Notes under the pieces: generated by a model | Databases searched by the model: none | Seen by the model: only the letters and a program-made list of their open reading frames with translations | What the model was told of the DNA's origin: nothing | DNA from: Acinetobacter equi | Lineage (GTDB): Bacteria > Pseudomonadota > Gammaproteobacteria > Pseudomonadales > Moraxellaceae | NCBI RefSeq assembly: GCF_001307195.1 | Contig: NZ_CP012808.1 | Span: 2,728,001 to 2,792,000, forward strand | Direction: 5' to 3' | DNA: 64,000 nucleotides | Made by a program: the position numbers and the translations under genes | In this document: positions 41,397 to 51,603 of the stretch, one piece after another | How positions within the stretch are numbered: the stretch's first letter is position 1 | How the letters are laid out: each line of letters opens with the position of its first letter

Positions 41397-41960
41397 ATGA
41401 TCGAACCAACAAACGTTACACTCGAAAAACATCCATTTTTTCACAAAAGTATTTCTTTCGATTTTCACGGAAAAATTATTCAATCTAAAGAGATCGAATC
41501 ACAAAACTTTTCAGCAAAAAATGTTGCAATTATAGGGACAGATCAAAATACCGTCACACATCTCAATTCAATTTGTAATAGTGCTGAATCTGTAGTCGTA
41601 TTTCAAATTAAACCCAAATATATACTACCTAAAACAGATAAATTATTTCAAAAATTCATACATCCATTATTTACAAGAAATAAGCGATTTTTAAATCAAA
41701 GAATAAAATCAATTACCTCTCTAAGGTTTTTAGAAAATAAAGTAATCAATGATTGGTTGAGAAAACAGCTAAGCCCCAATATTGCAAATATTCCTAAAAA
41801 ATTTTTAAGATCGGATGATTACTACACCGCCCTTCAGTCTAAAAATTGTCGTCTTATTACATGGCCAATAAAAAAAGTGGTCAAAAAACAATTAACTTGT
41901 ATGGATAATTCATCTTATCCAGCTGATATTATTATATTATCTGAGCATGAAATTGATTAA
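41397..41960 (+). CDS. shortened flavin-monooxygenase-like protein, unknown role
   Basis: 187 residues from ATG with SD AGGA. The text resembles the middle of Baeyer-Villiger/flavin-containing monooxygenases: NVAIIGTDQNTVTHLNSI in place of the NADPH Rossmann GxGxSA, then VVVFQIKPKYILPKTD (usual VFQRTPxWVLPRPD), FLRSDDYYTALQ, and DIIILSEHE at the place of DVIVLATGF. The N-terminal FAD Rossmann fold and the C-terminal third are absent. The reading frame is clean, so it may be a functional small derivative; alternatively a relic. No partner fragment is adjacent. Confidence 0.65.
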   Translation: MIEPTNVTLEKHPFFHKSISFDFHGKIIQSKEIESQNFSAKNVAIIGTDQNTVTHLNSICNSAESVVVFQIKPKYILPKTDKLFQKFIHPLFTRNKRFLNQRIKSITSLRFLENKVINDWLRKQLSPNIANIPKKFLRSDDYYTALQSKNCRLITWPIKKVVKKQLTCMDNSSYPADIIILSEHEID

Positions 41961-42023
41961 AAAATATTTAAACGCTTCATTCATTCAATAGTTTTAAGTG
42001 ATAATTAAATAGAAAAATGTAAT

Positions 42024-42049
42024 AAAAGAGCCATATCAATAGCTCTTTT
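42024..42049. terminator. bidirectional terminator
   Basis: AAAAGAGC with GCTCTTTT (10-nt loop) between converging genes. Confidence 0.85.
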
Positions 42050-42071
42050 AAGTTTTAATCATAAAAATGAT

Positions 42072-42908
42072 TTAGTTAATACGACGTTTGAGACCTGTCA
42101 TTTGAATAATACGTGTTGAGATTTCCTCGATGGACATTTCAGAGACATTTAAATATTTAATGCCTTCAGAAATATAAATTCCTTCAATAGCTCGAAGCTC
42201 CATTTGACATTGGTTAAAACTCGCATAGCGACTTCCTGCTTTTCGCTCTGTACGAATAGCCACAAGGCGTTCAGAGTCAATCATCAATCCAAATAGTTTA
42301 TTTTTATGTGGTCTTAATACTGCTGGTAAACGGTTATCATCAAGGTCTTCTTCTGTTAATGGATAGTTCGCTACACGTATACCAAATTGTAAAGAAAGAT
42401 AAATTGCTGTTGGTGTTTTTCCTGAACGAGACACCCCGATGAGAATCAAATCAGCCTTATCATAATGGCGTGTACGTGCACCATCATCGTTATCTAAAGC
42501 AAAATGTACTGCATCAATACGCGCTTTATATGATTCAGCATTCGTCACAGCATGTGTTTGCCCGACTAAAGTTGTAGGCTTGGTTCCAAGCTCTGTAGAC
42601 AATCTCTCTATAAGTCCTTCAAATACATCAAGATTCACAGCATTTGCTGTATTAATAATATCTCGAACATCTTGATCAACTAAAGTATCAAATACCAAGG
42701 GTTGCTGACCATCTAACTGTGAACGTGCATTAATTTCAGCCACAACAGCTGTGGCAGCCTCTTCAGTATTGATATAAGGAATAATATGAATGTCGAAATC
42801 GACATGCGGAAACTGTGCTAACAGTGAGTGTCCAAGGGTTTCAGCCGTAATGGCAGTACCATCAGAAATAAAAAAAACACTCCGCTTAATTTGTTTGTCA
42901 TCCGACAT
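42072..42908 (-). CDS. ppsR: PEP synthase regulatory kinase/pyrophosphorylase
   Basis: 278 residues (E. coli PpsR 277), DUF299 family. N-terminus FFISDGTAITAETLGHSLLAQF and P-loop ILIGVSRSGKTPTAIYLSLQFG (in part: GVSRSGKTPTAIYL, about 155-168) are typical. It inactivates PpsA by ADP-dependent phosphorylation of a Thr near the catalytic His and reverses this with phosphate. Divergent from ppsA, its target, as in many gammaproteobacteria. Confidence 0.96.
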   Translation of the reverse strand: MSDDKQIKRSVFFISDGTAITAETLGHSLLAQFPHVDFDIHIIPYINTEEAATAVVAEINARSQLDGQQPLVFDTLVDQDVRDIINTANAVNLDVFEGLIERLSTELGTKPTTLVGQTHAVTNAESYKARIDAVHFALDNDDGARTRHYDKADLILIGVSRSGKTPTAIYLSLQFGIRVANYPLTEEDLDDNRLPAVLRPHKNKLFGLMIDSERLVAIRTERKAGSRYASFNQCQMELRAIEGIYISEGIKYLNVSEMSIEEISTRIIQMTGLKRRIN

Positions 42909-42980
42909 TTAAAATTCTCCTTAAACATTTGTCTTAGTACTATATAATCATTATAGTAACCCCATCTTACATGACTGTCG

Positions 42981-43002
42981 CTTAGTAAAGTCAATTACTA
43001 AG
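42981..43002. promoter_or_regulatory. inverted repeat at the ppsA promoter
   Basis: CTTAGTAA-AGTCAA-TTACTAAG, perfect 8-bp arms with a 6-bp spacer, ends 9 bp before a TATAAT (43012-43017) and covers the -35 zone of ppsA. A third half-site CTTAGTA occurs at 42933-42939, in the ppsR promoter area. Looks like an operator; regulator unknown. Confidence 0.6.
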
Positions 43003-43011
43003 TTTTTTTGA

Positions 43012-43017
43012 TATAAT
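43012..43017 (+). promoter_or_regulatory. ppsA -10 box
   Basis: TATAAT preceded by TTTGA; no good -35 hexamer, the zone being taken by the inverted repeat, which suggests activation or repression by a bound protein. Confidence 0.55.
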
Positions 43018-43063
43018 TTCATGCCAAGATAGTGATTAATACTGCAAAAGTGGAGTAACAACT

Positions 43064-45442
43064 TTGGAAGCGCGCGTAATTGGTCTAGAAAAATTAGGGA
43101 AGAATGATGTTGAACTAGTTGGTGGGAAAAACTCATCACTAGGAGAGATGATCAGTCACTTATCAAATGCTGGTGTTTCGGTACCTGGAGGCTTTGCAAC
43201 AACAGCTGCTGCATATCGTGAATTTCTCGAGCAGAGTGGCCTAAACGCTAAAATTAATGCAGAACTAGCAGCATTGAATGTCGATGATGTGAATGCTCTA
43301 GCTGAAACTGGCGCAAAAATTCGTCAATGGATTGTAGATACTCCGCTTACAGCAGAATTAGAAAAAGAAATTCGTGCTGCATTCGAATCATTATCTAACG
43401 GCAACCCTGACATCGCGGTTGCCGTTCGTTCATCTGCAACAGCAGAAGATCTTCCAGATGCATCTTTCGCTGGTCAACAAGAAACTTTCTTAAATATTCG
43501 TGGCATTGATAATGTTCTGATTGCAATTAAAGAAGTTTTTGCATCTCTTTATAATGACCGTGCTATTTCTTACCGTGTTCACCAAAACTTTGCACATGAC
43601 GTTGTAGCGTTATCTGCTGGTGTTCAACGTATGGTTCGTTCTGAAACTGGCGCTGCGGGCGTTATGTTTACACTAGATACTGAATCTGGTTTCCGTGATG
43701 CAGTATTTATCACTGCATCTTATGGTTTAGGTGAAATGGTTGTTCAAGGTGCCGTTAACCCTGACGAATTCTATGTATCTAAACCACTTCTTAACGCTGG
43801 TAAACATGCAGTTTTACGTCGTAACCTTGGTTCTAAACATCAAAAAATGGTGTATGGCGAAGAAGGTGCTGCTGGTAAATCTGTTGTTGTTGTTGATGTT
43901 GAAAAAGCTGATCGTCAACAATTTGCATTGAATGACCAAGAAATTCAAGAATTAGCGAAACAAGCGCTTATCATTGAAAAGCATTATGGTTCACCAATGG
44001 ACATCGAATGGGCAAAAGATGGCGATGATGGTTTAATCTATATTGTCCAAGCTCGTCCTGAAACTGTAAAAAGCCGTGAAAACGTTGGCACAATGGAACG
44101 TTACCTCCTAAAACAAAAAGGTACTGTGATTTGTGAAGGTCGTTCAATTGGTCAACGTATTGGTTCTGGTCGCGTACGTATTGTCACTTCTATTAAAGAA
44201 ATGGATAAAGTACAAGACGGTGACGTCCTTGTTTCAGACATGACTGACCCAGATTGGGAACCAGTAATGAAGCGTGCTGCAGCAATTATCACTAACCGTG
44301 GTGGTCGTACTTGCCATGCTGCAATTATTGCTCGTGAACTTGGCGTTCCCGCAATTGTAGGTTGCGGTAATGCAACCGAAATCTTAGTTGATGGTCAAGA
44401 AGTGACTGTTTCTTGTGCTGAAGGTGATACAGGCTTTATTTACGAAGGTTCTTTAGATTTTGAAATTCAAAAGAATTCAGTTGAATCTATGCCAAAGCTT
44501 CCGTTCAAAATTATGATGAACGTAGGCAACCCTGACCGTGCATTTGATTTTGCTCAAATTCCAAACGAAGGTATTGGTCTTGCTCGTTTAGAATTCATCA
44601 TCAACCGTATGATTGGTGTGCATCCTAAAGCATTACTTAATATTGATAGCCTTCCACGCGAAACACGTGCTGCTGTAATGGCTCGTACAGCTGGTTATGC
44701 TTCTCCAATCGAGTTCTATGTTGAAAAACTGGTTGAAGGTATTTCTACACTTGCCGCTGCTTTTGCAGATAAACCCGTTATTGTTCGTATGTCTGACTTT
44801 AAGTCAAATGAATATGCAAACTTAATTGGTGGTAAATTATACGAGCCAGAAGAAGAGAACCCAATGCTTGGTTTCCGTGGTGCAAGTCGTTATGTTTCTG
44901 ACAACTTCCGTGATTGCTTCGAATTAGAATGCCGTGCATTGAAAAAAGTTCGTGATGAAATGGGCTTAACTAATGTTCAAATCATGATTCCATTCGTACG
45001 TACTGTGGCTGAAGCAAAACGTGTAATTGAACTTCTTGCATTAAATGGTCTTAAGCGTGGTGAAAATGGTCTTAAAGTGATCATGATGTGTGAATTACCA
45101 ACCAATGCATTATTGGCTGAACAATTCCTTGAGCACTTCGATGGATTCTCTATTGGTTCAAATGACTTAACTCAGTTAACATTAGGTCTAGACCGTGATT
45201 CTGGTATCGTATCTCATTTATTTGATGAACGTGATGCAGCTGTTAAAGTCCTTCTTTCTATGGCAATTCAAGCATGCCGTAAAGCAGGTAAATATGTAGG
45301 TATCTGTGGTCAAGGTCCTTCAGATCACCCTGATCTTGCTAAATGGTTAATGGAACAAGGTATTGAATCAGTTTCATTGAATCCAGACTCAGTTCTAGAT
45401 ACTTGGTTCTTCCTTTCTGAAAAAAATACTCAACAAGCGTAA
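43064..45442 (+). CDS. ppsA: phosphoenolpyruvate synthase
   Basis: 792 residues (E. coli 792). Start is TTG at 43064 with SD GGAG 8 nt upstream. N-terminal ATP-grasp domain ([31 protein letters not shown], about 100-120), swivelling phosphohistidine domain with [15 protein letters not shown] (catalytic His about 416, regulatory Thr before it), C-terminal PEP/pyruvate barrel with [17 protein letters not shown]. It makes PEP from pyruvate and ATP; with the lactate operon it gives a gluconeogenic route. Codon use suggests high expression. Confidence 0.97.
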   Translation: MEARVIGLEKLGKNDVELVGGKNSSLGEMISHLSNAGVSVPGGFATTAAAYREFLEQSGLNAKINAELAALNVDDVNALAETGAKIRQWIVDTPLTAELEKEIRAAFESLSNGNPDIAVAVRSSATAEDLPDASFAGQQETFLNIRGIDNVLIAIKEVFASLYNDRAISYRVHQNFAHDVVALSAGVQRMVRSETGAAGVMFTLDTESGFRDAVFITASYGLGEMVVQGAVNPDEFYVSKPLLNAGKHAVLRRNLGSKHQKMVYGEEGAAGKSVVVVDVEKADRQQFALNDQEIQELAKQALIIEKHYGSPMDIEWAKDGDDGLIYIVQARPETVKSRENVGTMERYLLKQKGTVICEGRSIGQRIGSGRVRIVTSIKEMDKVQDGDVLVSDMTDPDWEPVMKRAAAIITNRGGRTCHAAIIARELGVPAIVGCGNATEILVDGQEVTVSCAEGDTGFIYEGSLDFEIQKNSVESMPKLPFKIMMNVGNPDRAFDFAQIPNEGIGLARLEFIINRMIGVHPKALLNIDSLPRETRAAVMARTAGYASPIEFYVEKLVEGISTLAAAFADKPVIVRMSDFKSNEYANLIGGKLYEPEEENPMLGFRGASRYVSDNFRDCFELECRALKKVRDEMGLTNVQIMIPFVRTVAEAKRVIELLALNGLKRGENGLKVIMMCELPTNALLAEQFLEHFDGFSIGSNDLTQLTLGLDRDSGIVSHLFDERDAAVKVLLSMAIQACRKAGKYVGICGQGPSDHPDLAKWLMEQGIESVSLNPDSVLDTWFFLSEKNTQQA

Positions 45443-45453
45443 TAAAACGTGAT

Positions 45454-45480
45454 AAAAAGACCCATTAATGGGTCTTTTTT
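45454..45480 (+). terminator. ppsA terminator
   Basis: GACCCATTAATGGGTC hairpin flanked by A5 and T6. Confidence 0.92.
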
Positions 45481-45505
45481 ATTTTTGATTTGGAATTTAA
45501 AATTT

Positions 45506-46291
45506 ATGCAGATTTACTTGGCACGCAATAATCAACAAGCTGGTCCATATACACTTGAACAATTAAATCAAATGTTAGCAAGTCAACAAGTTTTACTAAC
45601 AGATTTAGTTTGGCATCAAGGTATGACTGAATGGAAGGCGCTAGGTGAACTCACCCAAGGACAATTTGTTTATCAACCAAATATCCCTTCTTCTCCTTCT
45701 GAGCCGGCACCTCCGTTTAACACACCAAATAACAATCAAAATAGTACTTACAAGGCTCAATCGACTCAAAATAGATCAACAGACACTCAAGCTGAACTTG
45801 CATCATTAGGCTCTCGCTTTGCTGCAAAAGTCATTGATTTACTACTTTGGCTCCCTGCTTTTGTTATTCCTTCTTTTTTCTTTCAAGCAGAACAACAAAA
45901 ACAATTGATAGAATTACAACAAAAGTTACAATCTGCAACAACATCAAATCAAGTTGAGCAGCTACAAAGTCAACTATTTGGTATGATTCCTATGGAAGCA
46001 TATCAAGCAATGGGCATATACATTTTCATTATGCTGATTATTCAAGCTGTGATCATTTCAAAAACAGGTCAAAGTATTGGCAAACGTCTACTAAAAATTA
46101 AAATTGTAGATGCTGAAACTCAAGCACCAGTCAGTCTACTCAGAGCATTTACAATTCGCTCTGTTCTGTTCATTTTTTTGAATGCCTTGCTCTTTCCATT
46201 TATCACTTTTTTAGATTTTGCTTTTGGATTGAGCAAAAAACGTCAAACATTGCACGATAAACTAGCAAAAACAATTATTATAAAAAAATAA
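45506..46291 (+). CDS. RDD-family membrane protein with N-terminal GYF_2 domain
   Basis: 261 residues from ATG at 45506 (an in-frame start at 45449 would overlap the ppsA terminator). GYF_2-type domain about 1-50 (YLARNNQQAGPYTLEQL, LVWHQGMTEWKAL), a Pro/Ser/Asn-rich linker, then an RDD membrane domain with LGSRFAAKVIDLLLWLPAF, GQSIGKRLLKIKIVD and the closing DFAFGLSKKRQTLHDKLAKT. A coiled-coil-like Gln/Leu stretch lies between membrane helices. Role unknown; adaptor or ion transport has been proposed for such proteins. Confidence 0.85.
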   Translation: MQIYLARNNQQAGPYTLEQLNQMLASQQVLLTDLVWHQGMTEWKALGELTQGQFVYQPNIPSSPSEPAPPFNTPNNNQNSTYKAQSTQNRSTDTQAELASLGSRFAAKVIDLLLWLPAFVIPSFFFQAEQQKQLIELQQKLQSATTSNQVEQLQSQLFGMIPMEAYQAMGIYIFIMLIIQAVIISKTGQSIGKRLLKIKIVDAETQAPVSLLRAFTIRSVLFIFLNALLFPFITFLDFAFGLSKKRQTLHDKLAKTIIIKK

Positions 46292-46302
46292 ATACCCTTA
46301 TA

Positions 46303-46331
46303 GCCATTAAGGATTAAGCCTCCTTAATGGC
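46303..46331. other. perfect 11-bp hairpin after the RDD gene
   Basis: GCCATTAAGGA-TTAAGCC-TCCTTAATGGC. No T tract follows (CATACAG), so it is not a standard terminator; may be a 3'-end stabilising structure or operator. Confidence 0.5.
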
Positions 46332-46583
46332 ATACAGTATATTGATATTAAAATAAAATTATTATAAAAAAATACAATTCCGAGCGGTAAAATTGGTTTT
46401 TATTACAGCTATTTAAAGCACTTTTATGTATAGCTTAGTTCTCAGATATAAGGCATAATGCCCTACAACGTAGCGGTGTCTTATGATTGGAACATCTACT
46501 TGATAGTAATTCCCAATCACAAGACACTTTAATCGCTATCCCATATTTTTTTAGGGAATGGGACTCTTCACCGAGGTTGTAAA
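46332..46583 (+). promoter_or_regulatory. cyo operon promoter region and structured leader
   Basis: TTGATA (46342-46347) with TATAAA (46363-46368, 15-bp spacer) is a possible promoter. The later part folds: GGCAT-A-ATGCC (46452-46462) and a long stem with arms 46476-46490 and 46513-46527 (14 of 15 pairs) extended by TAGCG/CGCTA (46471-46475, 46534-46538). A T7 run follows at 46546-46552. The leader would be over 100 nt long. Confidence 0.5.
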
Positions 46584-47657
46584 ATGAGACAAACAATTTT
46601 AGCTGTATTGTCTTTATCAACGCTTGCTGCACTCTTAACTGGGTGTGGTGGTGATATGGTACTTCTAAACTCTAAAGGTCCAGTAGCAGAAGGTCAAAGT
46701 AACCTGATGATGACTGCGATCTACTTAATGCTTTTGGTGGTTATTCCATCTGCTTTAATGGCATTATGGTTTGGTTGGAAATATCGCGCGTCAAATAAAG
46801 ATGCAGACTATAAACCGACTTGGGCACACTCTACTGCAATTGAAGTTGTAGTTTGGGGTATTCCCGTAATTATTATTGGTATTTTAGCTTGGTTAACTTG
46901 GTGGGGCTCCCACAAGTATGACCCATACCGCCCTCTTGAATCTGAGAATAAGCCTTTAACTGTTCAAGTGATTGCTGAACAATTTAAATGGATTTTCATC
47001 TATCCAGAACAAGAAATTGCAACTGTAAACGAATTACGCTTCCCAGAGAAAACTCCGTTAAGCCTTCGTTTAACATCTAACTTTACGATGAACTCTTTCT
47101 TCATCCCAGCGTTAGGTGGACAGATCTATGCAATGGCAGGAATGCAAACTCACCTGAACTTATTGGCAAATGAAACTAGCCCAGCTGATGGCTACCGCGG
47201 TTTCTCTTCTAACTATTCAGGTTATGGCTTCTCACAAATGCACTTCCGTGCTTATTCTGTGACTGATGCACAATTTGCTGAATGGGTTGATGCAATCAAA
47301 GCAGGTCAAGGTACTACAATTAATCCTAAAGCAATTCAAAAGCCGATCTTAGATCAGGCGGAATTTGCTGCCTTGCGTGATGGCAACCGCTCTAAGCACC
47401 AAATTGAAGTACTTATAGCAAATGCAAAAACTCCTGAAGAAAAGGCTGCTGCTGAAGCAATGAAGCCTTATCCAACTAAGCCATCTCCAGTAATGTATTT
47501 CTCTACTGTAGAAAAAGGCTTATTTGAATCAGTGATCAATAAATATATGTCTAACTATCATGGTGCTGATCACTCAGCAACTGCGGTAGAACAGAATGCT
47601 CCTGCATCTGAAGCACATGTAGATGTTGAACATGCAACTGCTTCTCAAGGAGAATAA
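46584..47657 (+). CDS. cyoA: cytochrome bo3 ubiquinol oxidase subunit II
   Basis: 357 residues. Lipoprotein signal with lipobox LLTGC (Cys about 21), two membrane helices (about 43-63 and 86-108), and a periplasmic cupredoxin domain (YPEQEIATVNELRFP, MNSFFIPALGGQIYAMAGM) without the CuA ligands, as in quinol oxidases. A C-terminal extension is polar and Ala/Glu-rich. First gene of cyoABCDE, 3 bp before cyoB. Confidence 0.96.
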   Translation: MRQTILAVLSLSTLAALLTGCGGDMVLLNSKGPVAEGQSNLMMTAIYLMLLVVIPSALMALWFGWKYRASNKDADYKPTWAHSTAIEVVVWGIPVIIIGILAWLTWWGSHKYDPYRPLESENKPLTVQVIAEQFKWIFIYPEQEIATVNELRFPEKTPLSLRLTSNFTMNSFFIPALGGQIYAMAGMQTHLNLLANETSPADGYRGFSSNYSGYGFSQMHFRAYSVTDAQFAEWVDAIKAGQGTTINPKAIQKPILDQAEFAALRDGNRSKHQIEVLIANAKTPEEKAAAEAMKPYPTKPSPVMYFSTVEKGLFESVINKYMSNYHGADHSATAVEQNAPASEAHVDVEHATASQGE

Positions 47658-47660
47658 TAC

Positions 47661-49649
47661 ATGAGCTTCTTAGGTAAGTTAGGTCCAGAAGTAATTCCTC
47701 ACGATCCAATCGTGTTGGTGACTGTTGCACTGATGGTTTTAGGTGGCCTTGCAGTTATTGCAGGTATTACCTATTTCAAAAAATGGGGCTACTTGTGGAA
47801 CGAATGGTTCACATCTGTAGACCATAAAAAAATTGGTATCATGTATATTTTCGTATCGATTATCATGCTTTTGCGTGGTTTTGCCGATGCGATTATGATG
47901 CGTCTTCAACTGTTCCTTGCAAAAGGTGGCGGTGAAGGTTATTTACACCCAGAACACTACGATCAGATCTTCACCGCACACGGTGTAATCATGATTTTCT
48001 TCGTGGCAATGGGTCTTGTAGTAGGTTTAATGAACGTTTCTGTACCACTTCAAATTGGTGCACGTGACGTAGCATTCCCGTTATTAAACTCTCTTAGCTT
48101 CTGGTTATTCGCTGGTGCTGCTGGTTTAATGATGGCTTCTCTTGCGATTGGTGAATTCGCTGCGACTGGTTGGATGGCATATCCACCACTTTCAGGCATT
48201 GAATATTCTCCAGGCGTAGGTATGGACTACTACATCTGGGCGATTCAGGTTTCTGGTCTTGGTACACTTTTAACTGGTGTTAACTTCTTTGTTACCATCA
48301 TTAAAATGCGTGCACCTGGCATGAAACTTATGGACATGCCTATTTTCACTTGGACGAGTTTAATTACTGCAGTTCTAATCATTGCAACATTCCCAGTATT
48401 AACTGCGACTCTTGCAATGCTTACGCTTGACCGTTACTTCGACTTCCACTTCTTTACAAATGACTTGGGTGGTAGCCCAATGTTGTACGTAAACTTGATT
48501 TGGACTTGGGGTCACCCAGAAGTATATATCTTGGTATTACCAGCATTTGGTATTTACTCAGAAGTTACTGCAACTTTTGCTCGCAAAACGTTGTTCGGTT
48601 ACAAGTCAATGGTGTATGCAACTGTAGCAATTGGTGTGTTATCACTAGTTGTTTGGGTTCACCACTTCTTTACAATGGGTGCAGGTGCCAACGTTAACGC
48701 GTTCTTCGGTATCATGACCATGATTATTGCGATCCCTACAGGTGTGAAAATCTTCTCTTGGTTATTCACGATGTATAAGGGTCGTATTACGTACACTACC
48801 CCAATGCTATGGACACTAGGTTTCCTTGTGACTTTTGGTATCGGTGGTTTAACTGGTGTATTAATGGCGGTTCCACCTGCGGACTTCCTTGTACACAACT
48901 CTTTATTCCTTATCGCTCACTTCCATAACGTAATTATTGGTGGTGTTGTATTCGCGATGTTCGCGGCAATCATTTTCTACTGGCCAAAAATGTTTGGTTG
49001 GACATTAAATGAAGCTTGGGGTAAAGCTGCATTCTGGTTCTGGTTCATTGGTTTCTATGTAGCATTCATGCCACTTTATGTTCTTGGTTTCATGGGCATG
49101 ACTCGTCGTTTGAATACTTATGACAACCCTGAATGGGATCCATACTTAGCCATTGCTTTCGTTGGTTCAGTATTAATCTTGTTTGGTTTATTGTGTTTCG
49201 TAATGCAAATCGTTGTTGGTTTCTTACAACGCAAAAACAACATGGATTACACTGGTGACGTATGGAATAGCCGTACTCTTGAATGGTCTACTTCTTCACC
49301 TGCTCCGTTCTATAACTTTGCTCATCTTCCAAAAATTCATGGTATTGATACTTTCTGGACTGACAAAGAAAATGGTCTTGCTTATGCAAAACCTGCGAAG
49401 TATGAAGATATCCATATGCCAACAAACCGTGCTGCGGGCTTTGTAATTGCAATGTTTATTACAATTATGGGCTTTGCTTTAATTTGGCATATTTGGTGGT
49501 TAGTAGTTGTTACTTTCATTGCTTCTATCATCAGCTTCATCGTTTCTTCTTTCACGAAGAAAGTGGACTACTATGTTCCAGCTGCTGAAGTTGAACGCAT
49601 TGAAAATGAACGCTATGCGCTTCTTGAAAAACACTTGAAGAAGGACTAA
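47661..49649 (+). CDS. cyoB: cytochrome bo3 ubiquinol oxidase subunit I
   Basis: 662 residues (E. coli 663). Haem-copper oxidase core with His ligands in [32 protein letters not shown] (in part, Cu-B His and cross-linked Tyr), [10 protein letters not shown] and [14 protein letters not shown]. It reduces oxygen to water and pumps protons. Text is highly conserved and codon use is that of a highly expressed gene. Confidence 0.98.
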   Translation: MSFLGKLGPEVIPHDPIVLVTVALMVLGGLAVIAGITYFKKWGYLWNEWFTSVDHKKIGIMYIFVSIIMLLRGFADAIMMRLQLFLAKGGGEGYLHPEHYDQIFTAHGVIMIFFVAMGLVVGLMNVSVPLQIGARDVAFPLLNSLSFWLFAGAAGLMMASLAIGEFAATGWMAYPPLSGIEYSPGVGMDYYIWAIQVSGLGTLLTGVNFFVTIIKMRAPGMKLMDMPIFTWTSLITAVLIIATFPVLTATLAMLTLDRYFDFHFFTNDLGGSPMLYVNLIWTWGHPEVYILVLPAFGIYSEVTATFARKTLFGYKSMVYATVAIGVLSLVVWVHHFFTMGAGANVNAFFGIMTMIIAIPTGVKIFSWLFTMYKGRITYTTPMLWTLGFLVTFGIGGLTGVLMAVPPADFLVHNSLFLIAHFHNVIIGGVVFAMFAAIIFYWPKMFGWTLNEAWGKAAFWFWFIGFYVAFMPLYVLGFMGMTRRLNTYDNPEWDPYLAIAFVGSVLILFGLLCFVMQIVVGFLQRKNNMDYTGDVWNSRTLEWSTSSPAPFYNFAHLPKIHGIDTFWTDKENGLAYAKPAKYEDIHMPTNRAAGFVIAMFITIMGFALIWHIWWLVVVTFIASIISFIVSSFTKKVDYYVPAAEVERIENERYALLEKHLKKD

Positions 49650-49653
49650 GACA

Positions 49654-50271
49654 ATGGCTGAAGTACTTCATCACGACAACCATGGACACGATGATCATCA
49701 TCACGATGATACCGACATCACTGTCTTTGGTTTCTGGACTTACTTGATGAGTGACTTGATTTTATTCGGTACACTCTTCATCGCGTTCGCTGTATTAAGC
49801 AGCCACGTCCCAGTAGGTACACCAAGTGCAAAAGATTTATTTGGCGTGTCTTTAGACTTCGTCCTAACTGAAACTTTTGCTCTTTTAATTTCTTCTGTAA
49901 CATTTGGTTTTGCAGTTCTTGCTGCATACAAAAAAGATGTTGCTAAGGTATTAACTTGGTTAGCTATTACTTGGGTATTTGGTGCTATTTTCATTGGCAT
50001 GGAATTATATGAGTTCTCTCATTTAGTTCATTCTGGTCATGGCCCAAGCACAAGTGCGTTCTTATCTGCGTTCTTCACTTTAGTTGGTACGCATGGTATT
50101 CACGTAACTTCTGGTTTGGTTTGGATGATCGTATTAATGATTCAAATCAAAAAATACGGTTTAACACTACCAAATATGCGTCGTCTAGCATGCCTAAGCT
50201 TATTCTGGCACTTCCTTGACATCGTTTGGATCTGTGTATTCAGCGTAGTTTACTTACTGGGAGTTATCTAA
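49654..50271 (+). CDS. cyoC: cytochrome bo3 ubiquinol oxidase subunit III
   Basis: 205 residues, five membrane helices, with an N-terminal His/Asp-rich stretch ([14 protein letters not shown]). [21 protein letters not shown] and [19 protein letters not shown] are CyoC-typical (parts shown). Its stop overlaps the cyoD start (TAATG). Confidence 0.96.
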   Translation: MAEVLHHDNHGHDDHHHDDTDITVFGFWTYLMSDLILFGTLFIAFAVLSSHVPVGTPSAKDLFGVSLDFVLTETFALLISSVTFGFAVLAAYKKDVAKVLTWLAITWVFGAIFIGMELYEFSHLVHSGHGPSTSAFLSAFFTLVGTHGIHVTSGLVWMIVLMIQIKKYGLTLPNMRRLACLSLFWHFLDIVWICVFSVVYLLGVI

Positions 50272-50603
50272 TGAGTCATGATCATAACTCTGCTGGTGCA
50301 GCACACGGTAACGTAAAACAGTATACGATTGGTTTTATCCTTTCTATTATCTTGACTATTATTCCATTTGGAATGGTAATGTCGGGAAATTTTGAAGGAC
50401 AACGTGGCCTACTCGTTGCTGTCATTGCTATTACAGCAGTTGCTCAGGTTCTTGTTCAATTAGTTTACTTCTTGCACATGAACTCATCTTCAGAACAACG
50501 CTGGAACGTGATTGCATTCATTTATACAATTCTTACCATTGCAATCTTATTGATTGGTTCGGTATGGATTATGAATCACTTACACTTCAACATGATGATC
50601 TAA
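50271..50603 (+). CDS. cyoD: cytochrome bo3 ubiquinol oxidase subunit IV
   Basis: 110 residues from ATG at 50271, overlapping the cyoC stop by 1 nt (an open frame back to 50226 lies inside cyoC). Three membrane helices; VKQYTIGFILSIILTIIPFG and LVQLVYFLHMNSSSEQRWN (in parts) match CyoD. Confidence 0.95.
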   Translation: MSHDHNSAGAAHGNVKQYTIGFILSIILTIIPFGMVMSGNFEGQRGLLVAVIAITAVAQVLVQLVYFLHMNSSSEQRWNVIAFIYTILTIAILLIGSVWIMNHLHFNMMI

Positions 50604-50613
50604 ACTGGTTGTC

Positions 50614-51492
50614 ATGCTGAAAAAGTATTTATTCCTGACTAAGCCAGGAATTCTCTTTGGTAACTTCGTTACCACTTTGGGCGGCTTTTTCTTAGCCGCC
50701 CAAGGTTCTGTAGATTTCCTCCTTTTACTCATTACTCTTCTAGGAACAACATTTGTTGTTGCTTCTGGTTGCGTTGTCAATAATTTCATTGATCAAGACA
50801 TCGACCAAAAGATGGAACGAACAATGAACCGTGCATTAGTCAAAAAAACTATCACTCCTTCAGTTGCATTGGCATTTTCTGCTGCACTAGGAATTAGTGG
50901 CTTTGCGTTATTGTGGTTCTTTGTAAATGTCTATGCTTTCGGTTTTGCTATTCTTGGTTTTGTGGTTTATGTAATTTTTTATAGTCTATGGAGTAAACGT
51001 ACTTCTATTCACCAAACGGTCATTGGAAGTATCTCTGGCGCAAGCCCTCCAGTAATTGGTTACACTGCTGTTGCAAATGAATTTGATGTTGCCGCATTGC
51101 TGATTTTTTTAGCATATGCACTTTGGCAAATGCCACATTCATGGGGAATTGCAATCTACCGCTTTGATGACTATAAAAATGCTGGCATTCCAATTTTACC
51201 TGTAGCACGTTCAATTTTTCGCACGAAAGTTGAAAGCTTGATTTATGTCTTGCTCTTTGCTGCGGTGTTAAATGGTTTGTATTGTTTTGGCTATACCAAT
51301 ATATTTTTCTTAATTACGTTCAATCTGCTTTGTGCATATTGGGTTTATTTATCAATTATTGGATTTAAAGCTGAAAATGATCAGGTTTGGGCTAAACGCT
51401 ATTTCTTATATTCAGTGATTTTAATTACTGCATTAAGTATCAGTTTTAGTTTTAGCTATGTCTCCCCTGCACCTAATTTACCACTGTTTTAA
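50614..51492 (+). CDS. cyoE: protohaem IX farnesyltransferase (haem O synthase)
   Basis: 292 residues, UbiA-family membrane prenyltransferase. First Asp-rich motif NNFIDQDIDQKMERT (about 52-66) with N-x3-D-x2-D, second region YAIYRFDDYKNAGIP-like (IYRFDDYKNAGIPIL). It farnesylates haem B to haem O for the bo3 oxidase. Last gene of the operon. Confidence 0.96.
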   Translation: MLKKYLFLTKPGILFGNFVTTLGGFFLAAQGSVDFLLLLITLLGTTFVVASGCVVNNFIDQDIDQKMERTMNRALVKKTITPSVALAFSAALGISGFALLWFFVNVYAFGFAILGFVVYVIFYSLWSKRTSIHQTVIGSISGASPPVIGYTAVANEFDVAALLIFLAYALWQMPHSWGIAIYRFDDYKNAGIPILPVARSIFRTKVESLIYVLLFAAVLNGLYCFGYTNIFFLITFNLLCAYWVYLSIIGFKAENDQVWAKRYFLYSVILITALSISFSFSYVSPAPNLPLF

Positions 51493-51522
51493 AAAAGATA
51501 GAGTGATCTCTATCTTTTTTTT
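51491..51522 (+). terminator. cyo operon terminator
   Basis: AAAAAAGATAGAG-TGAT-CTCTATCTTTTTT followed by more T; the stem begins in the cyoE stop codon. Confidence 0.92.
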
Positions 51523-51603
51523 ATTATTAAATTTATAACATTCCAAATATATAAAATTTTTACTCATTTTTATTTCCAACTATAAATTTATTATGTGACC
51601 ACA

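Noticed and set aside
43731..43931. Internal frame in ppsA
   Set aside because: Out-of-frame shadow within a highly conserved gene.
46435..46632. 65-codon minus-strand frame before cyoA
   Set aside because: Overlaps the structured leader and the cyoA start; no SD; better explained as a shadow.
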